Below the pieces are notes generated by a model. It was not told the origin of the DNA and did not search any database. It was given only the letters and a program-made list of their open reading frames with translations. Positions 1 through 9,885 of a DNA stretch of 64,000 nucleotides are shown here, one piece after another. Position 1 is the stretch's first letter, and every line of letters begins with the position of its first letter. A program made the translations under genes and the position numbers. This DNA is from CAVTYH01 sp963738835 (lineage in GTDB: Bacteria; Planctomycetota; Planctomycetia; Pirellulales; JADZDJ01), in the NCBI GenBank assembly GCA_963738835.1, contig CAVTYH010000003.1, forward strand, positions 186,001 to 250,000. Direction: 5' to 3'.

Positions 1-306
1 AATGCCGTTGACCAGAAAATCGGATGAGAGATTATTATTGAGCGTTGCTCCAGACGAGCCGACTAGCGCAAACACCAACGCATCGCCGGTGAGTGGCGGG
101 CTATTGCCGCCGGTCCAATTGTCGTCGGCCCAATTGGCGGAAGTGTTTCCCACCCAGGTATCGGTGGCGGCGGCCACGGGCCGCGGCAGAAAGACAATAG
201 CTGCCAGAGCAACTGTCAGCGCTCCCGCACACAAGGAACGCCAAAAAACCTGAGATGAAAATCTTTGGGATGGACGGACCCGGAGCGAAGCATGGCGCAG
301 CATCAT
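1..306 (-). CDS. Exported beta-strand-repeat (autotransporter-type) protein, N-terminal part, cut by window edge
   Basis: A reading frame runs from ATG at 306 down to base 1 without a stop, giving 102 residues of a longer protein. A clear ribosome binding site (AGGAGA) lies 8 bases before the ATG. Residues about 24-46 are hydrophobic and end in VAAAT, which fits a signal peptide. The mature start has the pattern TDTWVGNTSANWADDNWTGG and then GDALVF and LNNNLSSDF, the style seen at the start of planctomycete autotransporter-associated beta-strand-repeat or PEP-CTERM proteins. The function is unknown, probably a surface or secreted protein. A C-terminal sorting signal would lie outside the window. 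The family call is by resemblance only. Confidence 0.7.
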   Translation of the reverse strand, partial: MMLRHASLRVRPSQRFSSQVFWRSLCAGALTVALAAIVFLPRPVAAATDTWVGNTSANWADDNWTGGNSPPLTGDALVFALVGSSGATLNNNLSSDFLVNGI

Positions 307-792
307 CGAAGTCTCTCCTGACTATGAAAAGTCGTGAAACCGAACGGCGCCTCACCCGCGTCGCCGTCGGACTATGCGTACGTGAAACGAAACAATCGGA
401 CTTACCGAGAGACCTCTTTCCCGATCCTGACGAGCCTAACGAGTACGCTTGAGGTTATATGCCTGCCGTGCGCGAAACGCAACTACTTTTTTATGAAAAT
501 AGAAAATACCAGAGAAGAGGTTTACCGCTAACAGATTTCACGGCATTGATGTTGCAGTTCATTTCATTTCAAAAGGCCAAGGGTGGCAAAGCAATGTGGG
601 ACGCTCTTTTTCCTCGCATTTTTCCGCGCTTTTCTGCTCGATTGTGCATGCACTTCAAGGGCAATCGCCCGTGCGCAAGTTGTCTTAGCCCAAGCAATTC
701 CGTGTGCAAAGCATCGTCTGGCAAACTCTGATTTTCCGCTTCTGGTAGACCCAAAATCTACAATCTCAATCAGATTCCACGCCGCATTCAAC
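307..792. other. Gene-free stretch between exported protein and flagellin
   Basis: No reading frame here has a convincing start, ribosome binding site or recognisable protein. It must hold the promoter of the minus-strand gene at 1-306. I see no clear sigma-54 or sigma-28 box. Confidence 0.5.
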
Positions 793-831
793 AAAAAAAC
801 CGGCCCGCGCTTCTTACGAAGGGCGGGCCGG
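793..831 (-). terminator. Rho-independent terminator after flagellin
   Basis: Read on the minus strand, a 9-bp perfect GC-rich stem (CCGGCCCGC at 823-831 with GCGGGCCGG at 800-808) is followed directly by seven T residues (793-799). It sits about 30 bases after the flagellin stop codon, the expected place for an intrinsic terminator of a highly expressed monocistronic gene. Confidence 0.9.
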
Positions 832-862
832 CGTAATGATTGTCGATCTAAACCGCGGTCGC

Positions 863-2860
863 TTAGGCGTTCTTGAGTAGGGCCAACACGTTCTGCGGAT
901 TCTGGTTGGCGATCGAGAGCACCGAGGTGCCTGCTTGCACGAGGATTTGAGCACGCGTCAGGTTCGCACTTTCCGCGGCGAAGTCGGCATCGCGGATCGA
1001 ACTTTGAGCATCGGTCAGGTTTTCCAGCGTGTCGCTCAGCGAGTTGATGTTGGTTTCCAACGTGGTTTTCTGGAAGGCGCCCAGTCGACCACGAAGTCCG
1101 GTGACGGAGGTGATGACCTCGTCGACCACCTTGGCCGCACCCTTCACATCGGTCGAAAGATCCTTCGAGCCACCGCTGCGAAGCTCGAACAGCGAGCCGC
1201 TCACGCCGCTCAAGGTGGCGCTGCTGACGCCCTGAATTCCGATGCGGGCTTGCTGGTTGCTGACGACATCGGGACCGAGTTGGAAGGTGGCGCCACCGCC
1301 AGTGATGGAGAAGTTAAAACTATCGCCATCATTGAGATTCGAGTTTACTGAGAAACTTAGTTCCAAGGTCGACGTGTTGATCGAGGCCTTTAAGCCCTTG
1401 CCGGTAGCCTGCACTCCGTTCACGCGTGCCACCACATCGGTGCCAGCTTCGCGAGTCGAGGCAGCAGCAGAGCTGTTCAAGGTATCGAACGTTCCGCTAA
1501 TGGCTTTCGCACTGACGAAGGCATCGGAGCCATATTCGGTCGATTTCAGCGACAAGCCGGTGCCCTGAACCGTCGCCGTCACGCCTGTGGCGTCGGAAAC
1601 TTGATTAATGGCGGTAGCAATCTGGCTGACCGTGGTGCCATTGCCGAAGTTGAACACCTGGAAGCCGCTCTGACCTCCGACTTGCAGTACCAGGTCGGAT
1701 GCCAACGTACCGCCCGAGTAGGTCAGTTGTGCTTGGGTGGCCTGCGTGTCGACATCGACTTGCACATTGATCGAACTAGCCGTGCCAAAGTTGGCCTGGT
1801 CAATCTCCAGGCCGCTGATGTTGCTGCCGGCATAGCCGTCACTGGTGACGGCGGAAATGGTGCCGCCCGCCGAGTAGGTGCCTAATCCGGCGCCGCTAGT
1901 GCTGGCGCTAAACGCCCCTTGAGCGTTGATGGCGCCAATCACATCGCTCGTCGTGGCATTGGCACTAATGGTAATCGTCAGCGTTCCGGCCGAAAACGTA
2001 GCTGTCGCAGCGGTGTCGCTGATGGCAATGGTCACGTTGGCGTTGTTAAATGCCGTGCCACCTGAAGTGGCCGACAGCGTAATCTGGTTGCTGTCGGTTC
2101 CGCCCGCAACCGCAGCCGTATAAGTGGCCTCGGCGACCGGGCCGGCATCGACGCAGCAGCGCTGAACGAACCTTGGGCGTTAATTGCTGTGGCAATATCG
2201 GCGGCCGTTGCTCCGCCGCTGCGGGTGATGGTGAGTGTTCCACCGCTGAAAGTGGCGTCGGTGGCACTGTCGGCGCTGACCACCACTACGTCGGCGTTGC
2301 TGGCGGCTCCCGCATTCACCGCGGAGATTGTCAGCAGGCTTGCAACCGTGCCGCTGGCATTTGCATCGGCGGTTGCGCCAAACGTGCCTGACGCATTTGC
2401 CGTTACATTGCCGGCGCTGCCAGTAATAAAGTCCAAGCTGCCGTCCAGCAGACGGCGGCCTTGGAACGAGGTGGTTTGCGAGATGCGGTCGATGGCTTCC
2501 AGCGAAGAGTCGACCTGCAGCTGATTGGCCGCAATCTGATCGGCGCTCGAAGGCGCCCGTGTTAGCAGCTTCAGACACCAGGCCGCGAATATCGTTGAGC
2601 AGTGAACTAACCTGACCCAACGCACTATCGGCAGTCGAAATCAGCTGATTTGCGAGTTGGCTGTTGCTGATGCCGCGCTGCACGCTGACGATGTCGCTGC
2701 GAAGCACTTCGCTGGCGATCAAACCCGCCGGGTCGTCTTTGCCCGTGTTGATCCGCAAACCGGTGCTCAAACGGTTTAGAGCGGTTTGCAATTGGGCATG
2801 CGACTTGGCCAGGTTAGTTTGTGCAATTAAGGAACCGACGTTGGTGTTAATACGAGTCAT
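863..2860 (-). CDS. fliC: Flagellin, interrupted by two compensating frameshifts
   Basis: This is the filament subunit. The start is taken at ATG 2860 (MTRINTNVGSL) with AAGGGG upstream. The N-terminal D0/D1 region (LNRLSTGLRINTGKDDPAG) is in one frame to about 2548. The next part (SADQIAANQLQVDSSLEAID, then FQGRRLLDGSLDF) is in a second frame from 2548 to about 2150. The rest, ending in the flagellin C-terminus (AQILVQAGTSVLSIANQNPQ), is back in the first frame. One extra G near 2548 and one lost base near 2150 explain this, giving a corrected length near 665 aa. The variable middle holds related repeats of the pattern ATFSxGTLTITxS followed by AINAQGxFSA, like flagellin IN motifs. As written it would not make full-length flagellin; I suspect consensus error rather than decay. 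Confidence 0.85.
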
Positions 2861-3517
2861 GCCGGACACCCCTTCGAGTTTGGTAAATTGTTCAGCGGCA
2901 GTGCGGGTACAAATCGGCGGCGCCTATGGCGCGGCTGAAATGCACTTGCGCGGCTGGCGTAAAAGCGGCGTCAATTTGCCGCGACAACGCAGGCCGGGTC
3001 GCTGAGGATATTGTTAGGCAGGTAAAACGAAGTCGGACGGTTGGCAGGCAGGCCGGAGTTTTTTAGCCAAATTACCTCAGCAGTGGTGTCCCGTCCCGTT
3101 GAGCGACTTCGTGTCGTATCAATGGGCTTCCATCCGGGCCGCCGAAGCAATTTGGCTCGGCACGCCTGGCGGTGCGCCGACCCCTTGCAAGCAACTATCG
3201 ACGTGGCAACTTGACAGCTTTAGGTAAATTCGACCGTCGAGTTCCCACATCTAACTACGTTTTCATAGGTTGAATTTGTGACGGTGCCAAATTGCCGCCG
3301 TGCAGAAAACTAGCAGGCCGTTGAAGAGTACCGCGATAAACGTTACAGCCGGCTTTCTTGGACTACCATCTGTGAGGTAGTTGGTCTCAAAAAAGCCCGT
3401 TTCACGACGATCAAGCTGAAAATCGCCGGCGTGCGTTGCCCGCGGCCGCTAGGCGCATGGACAGTCCAATGGTGATTCTCCGGTGGGCGTTGCCGACCGG
3501 CTAAGAAATATCCATCC
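2861..3517. other. Leader/intergenic region between csrA and flagellin
   Basis: No supported gene. The DNA must contain the flagellin promoter and leader. I found no good sigma-28 or sigma-54 box on the minus strand. The last 130 bases before the flagellin start contain no GGA triplet, so a classical CsrA site over the ribosome binding site is not visible. A short inverted repeat (ACTACC/GGTAGT) lies near 3363-3381 just after csrA, without a T tract. Confidence 0.5.
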
Positions 3518-3811
3518 TTAGAACGCCAGCGAAATTGATCCTTCCCGATCACCCGTTTCGCACTGAGTTTGGGTTTGGCGCAGACTCTTTTGCGCGCCCT
3601 TGCCCACGGCCTGCGCGTCCTTGGGATCGAGCCGTGCGGAGCGCAAATTCTCGCGCTGGATTGCCTCGTACACCTCTTGCCGGTGGACGGGAATCTCGGT
3701 GGGAGCATTAATACCCAGCCGCACCTTGTCGCCACGAATGTCGACAATCGTGACGACAATATTGTCGCCAATGATGATGCTTTCGTCGCGCTGTCTCGAC
3801 AAAACAAGCAT
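3518..3811 (-). CDS. csrA: Carbon storage regulator CsrA (RNA-binding)
   Basis: CsrA is a small dimeric RNA-binding protein that blocks or changes translation of target mRNAs. The product starts MLVLSRQRDESIIIGDNIVV and continues with DKVRLGINAPTEIPVHRQEV, the canonical five-strand CsrA core over the first 55 residues. The start at ATG 3811 has AAGGAG 6 bases upstream; a longer in-frame ORF upstream is not needed. The total of 97 aa is longer than the usual 60-75, with a polar Q/R-rich C-terminal tail of about 40 residues. It lies downstream of fliW and upstream of flagellin on the same strand, the arrangement in which FliW antagonises CsrA to tie flagellin synthesis to assembly (known from Bacillus; inferred here). 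Confidence 0.95.
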   Translation of the reverse strand: MLVLSRQRDESIIIGDNIVVTIVDIRGDKVRLGINAPTEIPVHRQEVYEAIQRENLRSARLDPKDAQAVGKGAQKSLRQTQTQCETGDREGSISLAF

Positions 3812-3955
3812 CCGAAGACTCCTTCCTTCTATCCAAGGCCGACGTGGGCAGTCGACCAATCGTTAGCCGGCGAACTGTGCAGGGTAAGTTGTAAATGACG
3901 AATAACGAAATTCGAATAACGAATGAATGCCAAAGCTCCCAGGACCAATTACCGA

Positions 3956-4393
3956 CTATGCGGTTTTTCGCAATGCCACTTCGCCAGTCAACTGGTACTG
4001 GATCGGTTGGTCGCCGTTGGTAATCACCTGGCGTCCCATTCGTCGCTGCAGGTTAATGACGATCGGTGCTTTCAAGTTCAGCGTCACTCCGCGCTCGTTC
4101 TTGCCGACAATCGACAGCACTTGCACTTCGCGGAGTTCGCTCAAGTCCAACGGCGTTAACTCTCCTCGGGAAACACGAACCTGGTATTCAGGCACAAACC
4201 GCCGCGGGCTGACCACAGCAAACGCAATCTCAGGCTTGGACGTGCTTTGCAACCAGCCCAAGGCGTCGTTTTCGGCATCGGCCAGCAGCACCCAATGACG
4301 ACACTCTTCCAGCCCCAGTAAGCCCGAGGTGAATTGCAACAAATCGTCGGGCTCAATATCAACCGAGCCGAACCGAGTGGTCTCAATCTTCAT
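3956..4393 (-). CDS. fliW: Flagellar assembly factor FliW
   Basis: The 145-aa protein matches the FliW family in length and pattern: MKIETTRFGSVDIEPDDLLQ, then FTSGLLGLEECRHWVLL, LGWLQSTSKPEIAFAVV and a C-terminal part with LNLKAPIVINLQRRMGRQVI. FliW binds CsrA and flagellin alternately and so relieves CsrA repression when flagellin is exported. The gene has an AGGAGGT-like ribosome binding site just before ATG 4393. csrA follows after 144 bases, a gap that contains a short repeat (ACGAATAACGAAATTCG) also seen in other intergenic gaps of this window. Confidence 0.95.
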   Translation of the reverse strand: MKIETTRFGSVDIEPDDLLQFTSGLLGLEECRHWVLLADAENDALGWLQSTSKPEIAFAVVSPRRFVPEYQVRVSRGELTPLDLSELREVQVLSIVGKNERGVTLNLKAPIVINLQRRMGRQVITNGDQPIQYQLTGEVALRKTA

Positions 4394-4756
4394 GTCGGAC
4401 CTCCTGTCACTTCATGAATGCCGCTGCGATCTAGTACATGCCTGTCGGCGTCTGAAGCAGTGACTCCGTCTCTGTTCCCAGAACGCTTCATCTGCTACAT
4501 CGGCTAGCACTGCGCGACAGCAAGAGAAAATTCAAGCGTTTTGGCAAGCTGACGGATGTGGCGACTTTGCGCCGTATACGAAATAGACGATCGCAAAAGC
4601 GACTGTGCGACGTGCAATGGATTCGACGGGACTGATTGGAAGGGTCGAATAGCCCAAAAAGTCGAAGAGTGATTTGGTTTCCAAACTCTTCGACTCTTTG
4701 ACTCTGCGACCTACGTTCGACAAAGGGAAGAGATTGTCGTCGGGAAATGGCTGAGA
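4394..4756. other. flgL-fliW spacer with a hairpin repeat
   Basis: No gene supported. A perfect inverted repeat, GTCGAAGAGT (4661-4670) with ACTCTTCGAC (4685-4694), lies in the middle. No T tract follows it on either strand, so I read it as a REP-type repeat rather than a terminator. Confidence 0.5.
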
Positions 4757-7056
4757 TCACAGAAAATCCAAGAGCGTCAGCTTAAACAACTGCCCGGCCA
4801 GTTGCAGCGTCGCCTGAAAAGCGGCCTGCTGAGCAGTCAAATCCGTGATGGCGCTGGGCAAGTCGACATCAATTTCATTGGATAGCGCCGATTTCAGATC
4901 GTTCGTTTCCGAAGCGAGCCGACTTTGCAGCGTGTCGAGTGCCTGTTGCCGCGCTCCGACTTCAGCGCGACTGAAATTGATTTGTTTGGCGGAATTGTCG
5001 ATCAAACCGACTGCACGGTTGATGCCGACTTGATCGTTGGACCGAAGTGCCGTGCGCAGCCGCACCAAGGCATTGAACAAACTTGTGGTTTCACTGGGGT
5101 TCACATCGCTACCGGTGATCGTTTCGACACCGCCGGCTGCAACTGCGGGTGCGCTCGTAGTTTGCCCGACAGGAACCAATCCCAAGTCTTGTGCCGCCTG
5201 GCTGTTGTTCTCTTGGAACACTTGAAATTGAGAAGCGCCGACAGCCGAGGAGACAAGCTCAATCCCGTTTCCGTTGGCTGCCAGCTGCGCAACCAGTTTG
5301 CCGCCATTGCCGGGTGCGCTGTTGATAAGATTGACAATATCACCAACCGTCGTTTCCGATCCCAGCATAAAGTGCAGCACCGTGCCATCTTCGAGCTGAA
5401 TCCCGAAGTCATTGCCGGTTCCATTTTGCTGTGCGAGCGTGTGGACTCCCTGTCCGTGATTCAATGCATCCAATCGCGTGCTTAAGTCGAATGTTCGCAC
5501 GCCAAGTTGCGTCGCGGTGCTGCCGCCATTTTCGCCGATTGAAAAATCGCCGCCGCTAAGTCGGGAACGGATGTCAATTCCGGTGCCTGCCGCATTGACT
5601 TGTGCCAATAGCGAGGCTCCGGCGCCGTTGATCAGATTCAGCAAATCTTCGACCGTTGTCGCAGAACTGGTGTCGATTGTGTAGGTCGAAGAGCCGTTGG
5701 CGATTTTCAGACCCGACGCCTGATCGAACTCCGTCCCGCTGCCGCCGGCGGTCGTGGCGGATGCGGTCAGCGTGACGGGCTGGTTGCCTGTTGATTCCCT
5801 TGGATCAAGTTGTGCCTGGAATAATGCGCTGAATGTCGGATCGTTGTTCAGGGCATGCACGACTTGCGACGCGGTGCTGTGACCTGCGTCGATGTCAACG
5901 GTAATCGTGGTGCCTGAGATACTGACAGTTTCCGATCCGGCGGTCACCGTGCCGCTGTCAATGAATTGAATGCTGTATCCGTTGGCTGCCGCGCCGCGCT
6001 GCACGGCTTCGATTTGAATATCATTTCCGTTGCCGGAGGAAGCAACCGTGGCCTTGGCTCGCGTGCCCAGGATGTCGGCCAGGCGTGTGGTCAGCGTGAC
6101 CCGCGGGTTCAGATCGCCGCTTGTCACACTGGGCGTGACATTGTTTTCGGCCAGAATGCCTAAAGCTCGGGCCGTGGCGCCGCCGCCGACTTCGCGAATC
6201 TCCAGCGCACCACTGCCGTTGGCTAGTGAAACTTGTAGTCCGTAGTTGGTGATATCGACTTTCAGCGCCGGCGGCCCGGCGCCTGACGGCTGAGCTTCGA
6301 GCAGTGCCTTCACATCGCCCAAAGTGGCCGCGTGACTGAGATCAATAATTCGGACATTCGACCCATCGGAAACTTGAATGCTGCCCTTGGCCACGCCAAG
6401 CCCGCCGTTCAAATCTGCGAGCGAGGTGTTGGCTCCGACGCTGGGATTAAGATCAACATTGTTGGGAGCTTGTTGCGAAAGCGCGCCAAACACTTCGCTG
6501 CCGGTGACATTGGTGGCAAACAGCAAATCGATGTCGGAGTAGCTTTTCAGTTGCGTCTCGTTGCCCTGATATTGCACGAAATCGCCGTTCAGCGTGAACG
6601 GTTGCACGCCGGTGTTCGATCCGGCAAACAGGTAGCGACCGTTGAATTTCTGATTCGCGGTATTGACCAGTTGCTGCAAGAAGCCGTCGATCTGCTGAGC
6701 CGCCGCTTCACGCTGATCGTCGGTAATTGTGGAACCGGACGCCGACACCGCAACACCGCGGGCCTCATTCAGCAAATCGGACACAGAAGAAAGAGCCGTG
6801 TCGGTTTGCGTCAAATACGATTGATTTGTATCGAGATTGGTTTTGACCTGTACTTTTCGCTCCAGCAGACGCTGCAAATCGATGGCCCGCCGGCCGCCGG
6901 AGCGTCGTCGCTGGGCACAATCACTCGGCGGCCCGTGCTGATGCTCTGCTGCAATTGCAATAGCGCCCTTTGGTTCGCCTGCAATTGTTCCAGCAGGAGA
7001 TTGTTGGAGAGCTGATTGCTGATCCGCGTCGATGGAATAGGATTGATGGCCGACAT
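4757..7056 (-). CDS. flgL: Flagellar hook-filament junction protein FlgL, very long, one frameshift
   Basis: FlgL is the second hook-filament junction protein (HAP3). The true N-terminus is MSAINPIPSTRISNQLSNNL from ATG 7056; it runs to the SDDAPAAG region and then must change frame near 6890 to reach RAIDLQRLLERKVQVKTNLD, which is open to 4757. One lost C in the GGCCGGCGGGCC stretch explains it. The C-terminus (NFSRAEVGARQQALDTL, then TDLTAQQAAFQATLQLAGQL) is typical FlgL/flagellin D0. The corrected length of about 766 aa is more than twice that of enteric FlgL (about 317). The extra part, roughly residues 180-630, is a series of domains resembling flagellin-type surface insertions. It follows flgK directly, with 35 bases between them. 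Confidence 0.85.
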
Positions 7057-7065
7057 TCACATAGT

Positions 7066-7082
7066 CCGACCGTGTCGGTCGG
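7066..7082. repeat. Small inverted repeat between flgK and flgL
   Basis: The palindrome CCGACC-GTGTC-GGTCGG (7066-7082) fills most of the 35-base gap. It could form a short RNA hairpin upstream of flgL translation; no function is shown. Confidence 0.4.
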
Positions 7083-7091
7083 GAAAGGGTG

Positions 7092-8789
7092 TTACAACTG
7101 CACCAACGTGGCCAGCAGATCGTTCAAAGTGGCAATGTATTTAGCGGACGCTTGGAAGGCACGCTGAAATTCCATCATCTTCACGGTTTCCTCGTCGATG
7201 TTCACACCGCTAACGGCCAGATTTTGCCCGCTCAGCGACTGCTGGAATACGGAGGCCGCATCGGCGTTGCTTTTGGCATTGGCCGAGCCTTGCGCCACTT
7301 GCGAGGTAAGCCGATCGTACAGCTTCGAGAGCGTTGTGCCTCCCTGCGAATCCAGTGGCCGATCGATGAAGTTTGCCAGATCTACCGCGGCGGCGGTGTC
7401 GACGCCGATGCCGCCGCTGCTGGCGGCAAATTTAGTGGGGTCGTCGATCACCGCCTGATTGATGCCGATGGTGCGCGCATCAGAACCGGTGAAAAACGTG
7501 CTGATGCCCAGCGACGCCAGCGCGCCGCTGGTATCGTTGCCAAACGCAATCTCCTGGTCGGCAGAGGTGCTTTGAATCGAAAGCCGGCGATCGGACGTGA
7601 TCGTCGCAGAAATGCCGCTGATTGTGTTCAGTGCAGCGGTCAGACTTGTCAGCGAAGTATCGCCGTCTAGCCCATTCAAATCGACGTGGATGGTGCTGGT
7701 TTGCGTCAAGCCCGTGCGGCGATTGAACACCTGCACATCGAACTGTCCATTATTGGGGGTAAAGTGCAAGCCGGTGGCGTCGAGTGAGGACTTCACATCG
7801 TCCACCGCCGACTGACTGGTAATCGATTGATAGCCCGTTAATCCTTGCCCGGAACTGAAAATACGATTGAATTCGAACGCCAGCGTGCCGGCGAGGTTGT
7901 TTAGTTTATCGGCGAAATCGCCGAGCAGGTTATCACGGGAATCGATCAGGCCCGCCACTTCGCCGCTGCTGAATTTCAAGAGAGAATTCGTGTCGGCCAG
8001 CCGCAGTTGGTTAATGGTCAGACCGCGATCGGTCGACTGCGTCACCTTGATGCTACGGGCATTGTCTTCCAGCACCAGATATTCGCCGTCGGCGAAAACA
8101 GAAACCGAGCCGTCGGCTTGCTCCTGCGTTCTGACATCGATCAGCTTCGAAAGGTCCTGGAGAGCATTGGTTCGTTGATCGCGCAAACCGACGGCGTCGC
8201 TGTTGGAAGATCCGCCTCCTTCAGCGCTGGCAATCTGCACGTTGAGCTTGGCGATTTGGCTGAGCAGCCGGTTAATGTCGTTGGCGCTTTGTCCGACACG
8301 ATCGTTCAGGTCAGAGCGGATCTGTCCTACCTTCGTGGCCAGTTGATTGAAATCTTGGGTGAGCGTTTGGCCTTTGAGCACCGCCAAATTGCGAACCGAA
8401 TCGCTCTCCGGCTGATTCAAGATGTCGGAAACGCTGGAGAAAAAATTATCGAACGACGTGCTTAAATCGGTATCGCTCAATTCGCCGATCAGGCCTTCCA
8501 ACTGCGTGAAGGCATCTGATTTGACTTGCGTGCCCGAACTATCGCTGGTCGCGTTTCGCAACCGCTCCTGCAAAAACTTGTCGACTTTCTGGATAATGCC
8601 TTGAACCAGCACACCGGTGCCGGAAAGCAAGTTGCCGTTGCGCTGGGTTGGGCCCGGCACTAGGTTGGCTTCTTCCCTGAGATATCCCGGCGTATTGGCA
8701 TTGGCAATATTTTGCCCCACCACTTGCAGGCCAATTTGGGTGGCATGTAAGGAATTGCCGGCGAGCTGGATGGAGCTGAGCAGCGACAC
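7092..8789 (-). CDS. flgK: Flagellar hook-associated protein FlgK (HAP1)
   Basis: FlgK forms the first junction zone between hook and filament. The 565-aa product is intact and of normal length. It starts with the rod/hook motif SLLSSIQLAGNSLHATQIGL and QVVGQNIANANTPGYLREE, continues with the coiled coil region (KVDKFLQERLRNATSDSSG), and ends with VNIDEETVKMMEFQRAFQAS and a YIATLNDLLATLVQL tail, the paired D0 helices. The gene follows flgN on the same strand (147-base gap), so chaperone and substrate are adjacent. Confidence 0.95.
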   Translation of the reverse strand: MSLLSSIQLAGNSLHATQIGLQVVGQNIANANTPGYLREEANLVPGPTQRNGNLLSGTGVLVQGIIQKVDKFLQERLRNATSDSSGTQVKSDAFTQLEGLIGELSDTDLSTSFDNFFSSVSDILNQPESDSVRNLAVLKGQTLTQDFNQLATKVGQIRSDLNDRVGQSANDINRLLSQIAKLNVQIASAEGGGSSNSDAVGLRDQRTNALQDLSKLIDVRTQEQADGSVSVFADGEYLVLEDNARSIKVTQSTDRGLTINQLRLADTNSLLKFSSGEVAGLIDSRDNLLGDFADKLNNLAGTLAFEFNRIFSSGQGLTGYQSITSQSAVDDVKSSLDATGLHFTPNNGQFDVQVFNRRTGLTQTSTIHVDLNGLDGDTSLTSLTAALNTISGISATITSDRRLSIQSTSADQEIAFGNDTSGALASLGISTFFTGSDARTIGINQAVIDDPTKFAASSGGIGVDTAAAVDLANFIDRPLDSQGGTTLSKLYDRLTSQVAQGSANAKSNADAASVFQQSLSGQNLAVSGVNIDEETVKMMEFQRAFQASAKYIATLNDLLATLVQL

Positions 8790-8936
8790 GGGTTAAGGTT
8801 CAGGGTTTGAGGTTCGTTTGGCGGATTATCTGCGATGCAGCAGCGGAGCGAGCCAACCAAACGAAGTAGCAGAAAAGTGCCAGCGTGCGGTGAAGCCGGT
8901 AAACTTCACTGCACCGGAAAAGTCGCGGCCGCCGAC

Positions 8937-9439
8937 TCAGGCTTCCTGGTCGACCAAATTACCGCTGGCATCGGCGGTATCGCCTTTTCCATATGTCGGA
9001 CGCAACCGGCCTCCGGTCGCGATAATCTCCAGCATCTGCGAAAGATGAATCAAAGTCCGCTGCACCAGCACCCAATTTGTGAGACTTTGATGCTGTAACA
9101 GCCGCGATCGTGCCGCCGCCTCTCGCAACTGGGGCTGCCACTGCTGTCGTTGCGATGCAGGCAGCGCCGCCGTCAATTGGGTCAGCGAGCCATTGGGCAG
9201 CCCCTGGCATTGGCCTCGGCTAGCAGCGCCGTTCGACGCTGCTGGCACTCTTGCAGGCGACCGATGAGCGCCTCTTCACGCGGCTGAAGTTCAGTCAGCC
9301 GGGAGACATCGGCGGCCGCCAAGAACGATCGCTTTTCGCCGAGCACGGTCAGCAACTCGCGCTGCACATCGGAGAGATCGGTGAGCAAACCGGCGAGATC
9401 GAAATCGAAGGTGTCGCTAACTGTCAGTGAATTGCTCAT
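8937..9439 (-). CDS. flgN: FlgN-like flagellar export chaperone, one frameshift
   Basis: FlgN binds FlgK and FlgL before export. The product is helical: LTDLSDVQRELLTVLGEKRS, then LTELQPREEALIGRLQECQQ, and after a frame change near 9205, LREAAARSRLLQHQSLTNWV and LVQRTLIHLSQMLEII. The break lies in a run of four G (CCAGGGGCTGCC); five G would restore one frame from 9439 to 8937, about 168 aa, normal for FlgN. Start ATG 9439 (MSNSLTVSD) is chosen over an upstream TTG at 9460. Identification rests on helical pattern and its place just before flgK, since FlgN sequences diverge strongly. Confidence 0.75.
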
Positions 9440-9471
9440 CGGATAGATTGCTTTAGTCAATGGGTTGTTGG

Positions 9472-9530
9472 TCAGGCGTTAGCCTGAAAGGATTTGGAGC
9501 AGTTTGTTTCGTGTCAGACTGAAGTCTGAC
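9472..9530. repeat. Two short palindromes between flgN and flgJ
   Basis: TCAGGC-GTTA-GCCTGA (9472-9487) and GTCAGACT-GA-AGTCTGAC (9513-9530) lie side by side in the gap. They resemble REP-type units. Read on the minus strand they follow flgJ, so they could affect mRNA stability between flgJ and flgN. Confidence 0.55.
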
Positions 9531-9857
9531 CTACGATTTGCGGTTCAACATAAAGTGATCGAACATCGGGCCGGTAAACGAATGGGCCGTGGCTTTGGTC
9601 ATTTGCTCCGACCAGGTTTGATCGAGCTGCTGCTGAAACGCTTCTTCGGCCCGGCCGCCGTAAAAATACGCCGGTTTGCCGTGCAGTTTGTGCAGCGATT
9701 TGATCATCTGGCTGTAGAACGTTTCGCCCACGAACGAATCGAACGCCTCGCGCAGTTCGTTGTCGTCTTTGCTGTCGCCGTTGCTGGCCGAGTTGAGCGC
9801 CGAGAGGCCACTGGTCTTCGGCGTCGTGAATTGACTGGCGTTGATCGTTAGCGACAT
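9531..9857 (-). CDS. flgJ: FlgJ-type rod-binding protein (N-terminal rod domain only)
   Basis: The product (about 108 aa from MSLTINASQF) has the rod-binding domain pattern: ELREAFDSFVGETFYSQMIK, then SLHKLHGKPAYFYGGRAEEA and FQQQLDQTWSEQMTKA. The muramidase domain that enteric FlgJ carries at its C-terminus is absent, as in many phyla, so another hydrolase must open the cell wall for the rod. The start at ATG 9857 is preferred over an upstream in-frame codon at 9920, which would overlap flgI. It sits between flgI and flgN on the same strand. Confidence 0.85.
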   Translation of the reverse strand: MSLTINASQFTTPKTSGLSALNSASNGDSKDDNELREAFDSFVGETFYSQMIKSLHKLHGKPAYFYGGRAEEAFQQQLDQTWSEQMTKATAHSFTGPMFDHFMLNRKS

Positions 9858-9885
9858 GGCACTTACCCCAGCTTTGTCAAAATGG

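Noticed and set aside
2861..3000. Sigma-28 type promoter for flagellin (GCCGATTT near 2913)
   Set aside because: No matching TAAA element at the right distance; too weak to call.
3343..3807. 154-aa minus-strand frame overlapping csrA
   Set aside because: It is out of frame with csrA over most of its length, and the composition is Arg/Ser-rich shadow type.
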